From Elusimicrobiota bacterium (lineage in GTDB: Bacteria > Elusimicrobiota > Elusimicrobia > FEN-1173): a stretch of 64,000 nt of DNA. The notes beneath the pieces are model-generated. The model was not told the DNA's origin and made no database searches. It saw only the letters and a program-made list of their open reading frames with translations. Where the stretch lies: positions 248,001-312,000 of the forward strand of contig JADJZR010000028.1 in assembly GCA_016715645.1 (NCBI GenBank). Reading direction: 5' to 3'. Within the stretch, counting starts at the first letter, position 1. Every line of letters starts with the position of its first letter. The translations under genes and the position numbers were made by a program. Of this stretch, positions 53,801-61,600 are shown piece after piece.

Positions 53801-54499
53801 CGGGCGTCCTCCCGTTATGGCTGGAGTGAATTTATACCTAATATGGTTGAGTCTTCTCTATCTCGAATGAGGTCAATGGGAATTGTAAAGGAAGAGGGGG
53901 GTAAGTGGGATCTTTCGTTGGAGGCAAGAAATTACATTTCGGGGATCTTCCCGGAAGCTCTGGGTTTGTTCTTACACCCGGAACACCGCGGTTCAATGGG
54001 GGATTTGGGCAACCATATTCGGAGAGTGGTGTGGAATGCACGTCTGGACAAACGATTGCGCAGGTCCACAGGGATCAAAGCCACCGGCCTTCTCATCGGG
54101 GAGAATCTTTCTTTAGAGGAGGCCGAACTTATTGTCGCACAACTTAGAGCATGGGGAATCTCTCGCAAAGAGGAGGAAGCGCCGCGGGGAAACGTCGATG
54201 TCATTGTTGAATGGAATTCTGATCATTGTTTTCTTGAGCAATGGGTTCATCCCTCCTATTTTGGTTCTTCTCCAAATAATGTGATTCTCGACGATAAAAT
54301 AGGGCTTCAATCCCGATCAAATGGCTTCACTCAATTTTCCACACTTACGGAGTATCTTGAGACGGAAATAGCGCCAATCATGAAATCCATAGGCCGCCTT
54401 TTTGATTGTCTTGACGACGTTGTTGAACCCTTCGCTGAGTCCATTTGTTTTTCGGTGTTTGAAAAAGTTCAGAATACCAAAGCGCCTGCGATCAAGTAG
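50894..54499 (+). CDS. 5' part of an IS-interrupted giant gene: EreA/ChaN/TraB-like module and membrane segments
   Basis: 1201 codons, but only residues 1-1123 are native; the last 78 are read from the inserted IS element. Signal peptide: FLIQCLVFTYAFTHVVSVYAG (an internal ATG at 50933 starts directly before it). Then the WEERRRAVQRRS block, shared in pattern with the first giant. The shared module runs to about 590: HLQDVH (131-136), LVGLEGALG, GGFHSDG (515-521). Membrane segments lie at about 633-678, 706-735 and 748-775, followed by a hydrophilic region to the insertion point. If translated now it gives a truncated membrane protein. The original frame continues at 55643. Confidence 0.8.
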   Translation: MGSLIFLRKRVIAMKRFLIQCLVFTYAFTHVVSVYAGETNYWEERRRAVQRRSSPVVLTSLSRSQASDLVASGFGSEYQTNQIDSSLVTRHRAVLPGMQKEWGWLPELVANYGDIREIYVASRPDAPVVIHLQDVHEVEDAQKNLAGLVESFHTQRGISLVGLEGALGSFELAFFREGPLDVRKKLCDHFLKLGYLTGPEVAGIIAEKPPTLWGIEDVELYRGHVEAFEQSESGRAQARQFLTALSVEADKARETFYSPALRALDDHRRAYLSHRASLGEYVPALWSALKGDKKAYPQVALLVKLLTQEQTLDFKEVERQRVRLAEVLAQRLAPGDLDRLVKASLAYRSGRQTAGAYQKYLATVCRQNNIRLDTFGPLAVYMDYVQGADPMDSGKLLDELDRLELAALTDTAETNEEKKLVEVFRGLALLDKLTNHGLTPQEWGVLKKGEHSLENICSILTKISPTSVSKTALLPDLSPYKEFCKKAEQRNGALVKNFLAKMKTDKVNTAVLVAGGFHSDGIAQILRTEDISYIVISPKISKLPETTRPLDIFVRTPLPLEKLLAGDVINLAYPRLTQSSEEVIVLGPNAAKRKSTLAEAWIMKMKGGGGAFFKVDRPDRLSFALSVVRVKHLLQELPFFALSVFGAVMAETLTSGMSPLFVIAFQFTIGMTVAILMWPNFLSKHEKAQKKWLTENPGETAMDYQFRLFLHYAFVSAFSISLSIIYPTFVGSGLVTQGSFSIPGSFEKILSGSLGGGLFVHGLSNFLGRLVVGNSFVPAMSDFQEPAKKNSIPKEFEFDPKGFLEYVKANGFLVGQPGQVSHSSVSRSLPNVGPSPLPRYPRGIFRELDPAKSLSEEDVRTIGLGELIKSGSPAAIFDYFKLLDLSNQHHYGYPSVLLNRFSEEYDIWLDEESLISLVNKFEPVGDSAHQSIGERITELVAKGFRGETPLVLLLALANVAGPQRLEVLRRASSRYGWSEFIPNMVESSLSRMRSMGIVKEEGGKWDLSLEARNYISGIFPEALGLFLHPEHRGSMGDLGNHIRRVVWNARLDKRLRRSTGIKATGLLIGENLSLEEAELIVAQLRAWGISRKEEEAPRGNVDVIVEWNSDHCFLEQWVHPSYFGSSPNNVILDDKIGLQSRSNGFTQFSTLTEYLETEIAPIMKSIGRLFDCLDDVVEPFAESICFSVFEKVQNTKAPAIK

Positions 54500-55634
54500 C
54501 TTGACATACTCCAAAATCTCCGGGATATCGCTTTCGCGCGCCCGTTGCTTCCAGGCGCGAAACTCAGCGCGCCGTTTTAGAATCTCGAATATCAAAAATG
54601 CCCCGGAGATCTTCTTTCAAGACGTAGGCCGTGTTGAGAGTTTCGTTGACGGCCAGCAGTTCCTTGAGGCGCACCCTGCCTTTGGCACTCAAGCCCTCCC
54701 GTCGTCTCAAGAGCAAGAAGCGAGAATTCTTGACATATCGCCTGCCTTCCGGCGGGAGTTCTTTGTACTGACGGATCCTGATCTTGTCGATGGCCAGATG
54801 CAACGGCTTAACGACATGAAAGCGATCGAAAATAATTCGGGCACGGCAACTCTTACGCAGAGCGAACAGATACGGATCGTGCATATCGATAACCACGAGC
54901 TTCAGGCGCCGGGTGCGCTGGGGCCCAAACCACAGGAAGAACCTCTTGAGAACAGCGCTGTCGTTGCCACGGCCCACCCAGAGGACACGACGTTTCCCAA
55001 TGTCGGTGACCAACGTTAGATAGCGATGCCCTTTCTTCTCCGAAACCTCGTCAATCCCAATCTCAGTGACACCATCGAGATCCCGCTTGGCAACAAGCCC
55101 ACAATGTATCGAATCTCAACGTCCTTGACCGTCTTCCAATCCACACGCTCCTGTTCCGCCACCGCCTTGACTGGCATGAAGTCAGTCAAGATGAAAAGAT
55201 GAAGTTCGAACCGTCGTGCATCGCGCTCCACCTCGTGCGATCACCGATCTCGCTTGATGAACACCGCAACAAGGACAACGAACCCGAAAGCGCGGCAACC
55301 ACAGAAAGACCTTGTGTTTGCTGATATCCAGATCGCGGTTCTCGTCGACACTTGGTCGTGTCGACGCACACATTTTCGTCCACAACCGCCGCATCTTAAA
55401 GTCCGACCTTGATATTCGATCCATAGTTCTATCCAGGATTTGTGATGCCTCTTCCAGCGAACAACTTTGTGGCTTTGAAAACCAACGAACGATGTGAGAG
55501 CATGGTATTGAGGCATTTCGCTTCCTCCCGGTATGGTCGTCTAAACAATGACCTTATACCAAGAGGGCTGGACACCCGCTTCATCTTTACGCTATGCGCG
55601 TTATCACCATTTTCACATTATTTGGAGAAGAACC
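54263..55634 (-). mobile_element. ISL3-family insertion sequence with intact ends
   Basis: 1372 bp, the size of ISL3 elements. Terminal inverted repeats of 22 bp are perfect (starting GGTTCTTCTCCAAATAATGT at 54263, complement ending at 55634). A perfect 8-bp target duplication CCTATTTT flanks it (54255-54262 and 55635-55642), as is typical of ISL3. It carries a transposase on the minus strand that is broken in several places, and is inserted in the giant gene. Confidence 0.92.
54317..55516 (-). pseudogene. Frameshifted ISL3 family transposase
   Basis: The full-length span of 1200 nt matches an ISL3 transposase of about 400 codons, but it is split over at least four frames. The N-terminal zinc-finger part (RCGGCGRKCVRRHDQ), a second Cys pair in another frame (FRVRCPCCGVHQAR), an HTH-like piece (VKAVAEQERVDWKTVKDVE), the DDE-type core (LKLVVIDMHDPYLFALRKS, RIIFDRFHVVKPL) and the C-terminus (KTNGLSEGFNNVVKTIKKAA, FRLKILRKCG) follow in the right order. 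Breaks lie near 55350, 55270, 55235, 55015 and 54580. Either the copy has decayed or indel errors cluster here. It cannot make an active enzyme as written. Confidence 0.85.
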
Positions 55635-58600
55635 CCTATTTTGGTCTTTTACAGGTTACTGTTCGGATGGTATCCCATTTGCAACGGAGGGAAAATATCG
55701 AACCCATGGGTTTTGAGGAATTTAAAGAATGGGGCCAGAATCGCACATTTCCAACTGCTCCCCTTAATACATTTCTTGAAAATCATTTGAGTGAGTTTAC
55801 CTCAGGTTTAAATGGATTCAAAGGAAACAATGAAGTTATTCAAACTTTATTAAAACTTTTGTTGTCGGGGAAATTGGATCTGGCTAATGTCGCATTTGCT
55901 CTAAGGGGATCGGGTCTTTCCCCCATAGAATCCGCACGCCTCATCGGGTTGTTGTTCCGCCATGGAAGGCCTGAGGAACTGGAGGATTTCAGGGATCAGA
56001 TCGTATATTTTAACCCAAGCTTTGAGCCTGCGCGCCAGGAAAGTCGAAATAATATTAAAGATCGCCTCCGTTATTTTCTCGCATTGGGAGACTCCCTTTC
56101 AGAAGAGGGACAAAAATATGCAAATGAACTTCGTCAGGCACTTCAAGCCAAAAGCCCTTCCGAAACGCTAAAAAAACTTGAGGAGCGATTTCCATCCCAA
56201 GAGAATCCACAATTGGACTATTTTGCCCCTCTTCAGGCCCCAACGGAAGGGTGGACATCCGTCATTGAGAACCTTGATATTCTTCAAGTTACCCAAGGGT
56301 GTTCAAATTTGTGTTTGCATTGCTATGCTTCCCCTAGCGGAAATGTTCACCCCATGCCTTTTTACCGAATCCTTCAGTTGTTGGAGGTTATGAAAAGGAA
56401 CAACATCCATCCTCGTTATTTGGAAAGGCTGTACAACGACAATGAGATTTCCGACTATTACGATCCAATGTTCGATGCTGATTTCGCGGATCTTTTTCGC
56501 ACACTCAATTCACAAATCCCCATTTCTCAAACGCTTTGGACCACCCGAGGCTGGAATTTGGGTGACAAAATCGCCGCGAGAGGCGTGAAAAAACTTTCAG
56601 CTCAAGTTAGAATACAAGAAATATTTCCACAAACACGAGTGAGCATTGACTTTTTCAGCATTCGCGGGGATTTGTTGAGAAGTATGGGCCGTCAGTTGGA
56701 AATTCTCTCACGTTTGGTTGAGGTTTCATCGCGACCTATCATTATTAACTCTGTCGCTCCAAACGAATGGGGCCTTGCACAGAGAGCCTGGTTGTCGATC
56801 CTTATGAGCCTGTTTCCCGAACGTCTTTTGATTGACGGGGGAACAACTTTGGACATTTCCGAGACGGGAAGAGCTTCCCGTCTCGGATTTTCCTCAGGAG
56901 CACGAAAGAAAGACTACGTTGTTGAAGTTCCCATGAAGGGTTTTATGATTACACCTGACGGGACTGTACGGAAACTTTCCCAAAGCGGAAGTGATCGGAA
57001 CCCCATTGGGAGATTGTGGTCTTCAAATTCAGCATCAAGGAGCCCTATTCAACCAAGGCCGATTAAGCCATCGACTGAACATCCATTATCCTATTTATTG
57101 CCAAGTATTTTTAAAGAGGCCGGCACTACTTTCGACACAAGTCAAATTGGATTGAGACCTGGATCTTCTAACGTTTTTCTTAAGAGGGCTCCAACCCCGA
57201 CGTCCGTGGAAAAAGATGAGTCTTCCTCCGTCGGTTTAGGTGTGGGTTCATCGAATTTTAAGGCCGGTGGTATGATGTTCTGGCTGTGGCGGGTTTGGAA
57301 TTCGGTTGTCCCCCTTCGGTTTCAAATGGATGAGAGGTCGTGGCACCGATGGGCGTTTTTGACGGAAGGTGTTTTTTCTGTGTTTCTTGGGTTTTTCCTG
57401 ACCGTGGTGTGGGTGGCGGTGACTGGGGACTTTGAATCCCTTGCAAAGGTTTTCGCCGGCGCCGTGTTGGGTTCGTTCGTGAGTGGGCACCTGGCGGATC
57501 TGTTCACACAAGATCGCGGGAGGGCGCCGCCCAACATTCGGGCGGCCCTGTCCATCGCGGCCTTGAGCGCCTTGCCCCTGGGGTGGGGAGCGCCGGCGGG
57601 GATAGTCGTGCCCTTGTTCTTCGCGGTACACAATCTTGTTAACCGTTTCCTGGAGGATCTCGAGGATCCATCTTCTGGGTTGGCCCTTCTTGCCAACAAA
57701 ATCAAAGATCATTTTCTTTTCGTTGAAAGCGCGAAGGCTCTTCTCTCAAACCAAAAATTTCACCAATGGTTGAATGCCATTTCGTCCGAGGTGGTGGAGA
57801 CATCCGCTTCGTCAGAGAATTGGATAGAAGATGAACAGCCCGAATCGATCGTTCTCCCATTCCTCCGAAACAGGGGGTTAGAGGCCGAGACGGACCTTTG
57901 GCCCCGGGTGATCGATTGGGCGAGGAAAGTCCTTTTGGGGGCCGTGGGCACCCTGGAACATGTGTCGGCTGTCGCCCGAAAAGTGTCTCCTTCTAATTCG
58001 GATTCTCCCCTGGGACTGCTCCCTTTGATCGGTCGGCCTGTCTACACCTTCTTGATCAGCTTCCATGTAAATCGCCGCTTGGCTGCCGGAATTGCGGGGG
58101 TTGTGGAACAGGGTGTTCTTGTTTCTCTGGCCGGTGGATTGGCTTGGTTACTCAACTGGGTTTTTGGGATCGGTTTTGTTTGGGGACTTAGCTCGTCCAC
58201 GGCAATCATATGGAAGATGTTCCCGAAATCCCACGGGAGTCGGGTTTTTGTGTATGACAATTTGAGTGGCTGGGACTTGAAGCTTGTCAATGTGACGGAC
58301 GATCACATCCGTTCCCTTCGGCAGGTCAGCAATTGGTTTTTCGGGTCATTTTTGGTCATTACACTTATCCCCGTCGTTCTCCCCCTGCTCGGATTCGCCG
58401 TTCCCGGTTCTCTGGAGCAATGGTTTTTTGCGGGAGCAACCATTTCATCTTTAATTCATGGCCTGGGTAATTCATTCAGACCAGCCCCCGGCAAAGTGGC
58501 CGCCATGGGATCGGAAGAAGCCGAATGGTTCATCGGCAAGGATGCTGAGTCGAAATCAGCGGGTGGCTCGGGATCTTCTGACTCCTTCTTGCCATCCTCT

Positions 58601-61600
58601 GAAGCCCAGTCGAGGGCATCTCAGGCTCTGGCTGTTGTGCGCGGTGGAATGGAATGGGAACAACCGGTGAACGATTTCCATCAGGCGACGGATCCCAACG
58701 AACGCTTGGTCGCCGCCAGACGTTTGGAAAGGATGTTCCATAACGCGTTGGATCTTCTGCTCGCTGTTCACATGGATCAACGGGAGGCGGTCGAAGTATT
58801 GGCCAAGCTTGTCCCCTCGCTATCGACAATGAAACCCGTTGGCTTTAGCACTTCACTCTTCCTGAGCGGAGACTCCTTGCTTCACGTCGTCGGCAACCTA
58901 GCAGCGTTGGGCCACCTTCTGGACAATTATACCCCAGACGAATGGGAATCGTTGGACCAAATCAGGCCGGTCATTCCGCTGGAGCCTGGCGTGAATTACG
59001 TGGAGGTCCTGGGCTATACCTTTCCATCCATTCTGGGAACCTGGATGGGAGGGCCGTCCATGGAAGTGAGGCCTGTCCAAAAAAACTGGAACAACTATGT
59101 GGTGATATCCGCGGACCCAACGATTGCCCCCGATCAAGAAATCCTGTTGAAATCGGCCGCTCGGAAACGTCTCCTGGCCATGGACGAAAAAGGTCGTTCG
59201 CTTTTTGCGACTCTTGCCGGTGCTCCCATGACCCGCCGCGACGTGGAATTTCTCCTCAGAGTGGTGGAACAAATGTATGAGGCCTTTAGAGTGTTGGAAC
59301 AAAAAAAGGGATTGCCCCCTCCCGATTCCCCCCCCGCCTGGGAGAGCCTGAAACAATCGATCAGAAACGGTATTGAGCTTTTCGGGGGCGGGGAGGCCAT
59401 TTCCTCCGATCTCCAACAACAGATCCTGGGTTTGCCACGGCCGGCCAGCCATTGGGACGAAGTGGGGACCCTCCATCAGGCTCTCAACTATATGCACCAA
59501 AAAGGAAAAGAATTGTTCATCGCGGCGGCAAAAAAGGCCAAAGTGAGTAACACCGTCACAGTGGACGGTGTCACGATGTCCGTGGCGAACCTGAGCGAGA
59601 ATCCCTTGGAGTCAAATGACAGGATTGTAAGCCGGGAGTTACGACAATTTCTGCGGGCCTTGGAAAAACCCGGGACTGGGCCTGGCGGATCGTTGGAATT
59701 GGACGAAGGTTTTTTCAAAGGAAGCATCGATCTGGGGGTCCACAGTGCCGATTTTCTGGCGTCGATCGCTCCGCCCGAAAACGGTGGCGGGATTAAGATC
59801 TCCTATTTTGAATGGCGTCCCAAAGAAGGCAACACGATGCGATTGGCTTTTCTCCGGGAGGTGTTGGATAAACTGGGATTTAAAACGGATGTTAGAGAAG
59901 GGATGTACTTGGAGGGGAGGCTGGACATTCAGTCCGGGGCTGTTAGTCAAGAACAGGTTGAAAAAGCTTTGTTTTTATTTGTCCGAGCCCTCTATTACAC
60001 TCCGGATCTCAACTTGATGTTCGACCACGTCATTCATGCCAAGCATAAAGAAGAGAAACTGGAAATCGCGGAAGCTTTTGCGGCTACCCGGAGTGACTTT
60101 TCCGATCTTGCAGATGTTTTTTTGGCGGAAGAGGCACTTCCATTTTTCCGGAGTGGCAACCAGCAATACTCTCCACGATTGGATCACGCCTACCTTACAT
60201 ACAAAGGGAAGGAGGCGGAGCGGAATCGCTTGAGGGCCATCTTAAACGACCGGCTGTCCCGTTGCGGATTGTCTCCCATCCCGGAGACCGCCCGTTTTGG
60301 ACAGGGGGCGATTCAATCGTATTACACCGAACCGCTTTTATCCGCTGTGGCTCGGGGAGAGGTTCTTTTGGAGAACGAAGGTCCTGTCCGAAATCCGTTT
60401 TACCGGCCACTCGACGATCTGGCCAGGGAGTCCCTTGATCGGGGGGACGAATTAATGAGAATGGCCGCTGGATTAAATGGGCTGATGGCGGACCTGGCGT
60501 TCCACCCGATCGGCGCTGTGGGCGAGTTGATTGCGGAAGAGTGCACATTGATCGTTAGTTCCGGGGACCGTTTGGTTGTGCGCGGGTTAGCGGATCCCGA
60601 TTCCGGACAACTTGTGTATGCAACCGCCTCCCTGTTGAAGGGAGAACAGACAATGAGTCGTTTATCTCTGGAAGAGCTTGGACGGCTTATAAACGCGCAA
60701 GAAATAACCCAGGGTCTTGGCGAAGCCCTGAGAACGTCTCAAAAAACCATCTCCGAAAAACGGTTGCGCGCAAAACCTCGGGAAGAAACCATGCCGGGAC
60801 TTGTCCATCGAGGAAGACCGATTTCCTCGGGGACCGGGTCGGTTGTGGGGGTCACCACGTTTGATCGAACATTTCATGAAAAGGCCGGGGCTCGAGTGGA
60901 CCATGTCCTGGTTGTGGATTACACCACCCCCTCCGACTTTGAGGCCATGAAAGACTCCCTCGCCACGGTGACGACTCTTGGAAACCCAGAAACCCATTCA
61001 GCGATTACGCTCCGTGAACTTCATCACTCCGGGGTCATCTTTCGCGGCGCTCGTTGGGTGACCCTGAACGGAAAGCGTGCGTTGTCTGTTCCCGTCGAGC
61101 GGCCTCACAAACCATTCCAGGGGGAGCAGGGTTTGTGGATTACGCCCGGGGTTGATGTGAAGGATCATCTGGTGGAAGAGGGATCTGTTCTGTTAATCGA
61201 TGGGGAACGCGGTGTCGTCTCGATGTTCTCCGGGGATTGGGTTGAGGATGTTTACACGAAGTGGCGTGACTTCAAGGAAAATCGAGCTTCGGCGCAAGAG
61301 GTCGTGTCATTCGTTGCGTCTTTTAAAAATTGGGATGTTCTGGAATTGGCCCTGTTTTTAGCGGTGTTCAACGAGGGGCTTGAAGAGACTCAGCGAGCGC
61401 GTGTTATTGCCTTACTGGAAGAATCTGTTCCTGAAAATGCGGCAGACGATCGTGTCCGGTTTTACGAGGCTAAAAAAAGGTATTTGGAATTGGCGGCTGA
61501 AAAAACAGATAAAGATTTAGCGTGGTTAGCTGAAAAGTTTCGCGGGGCCTCGACGTTTAACCAAATAGCGGCTTCTTTTAAACAGATTCAAAACAAAATT

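Noticed and set aside
54402..55019. 205-codon frame on the plus strand within the IS
   Set aside because: Antisense to the transposase remnant; no motifs of its own.
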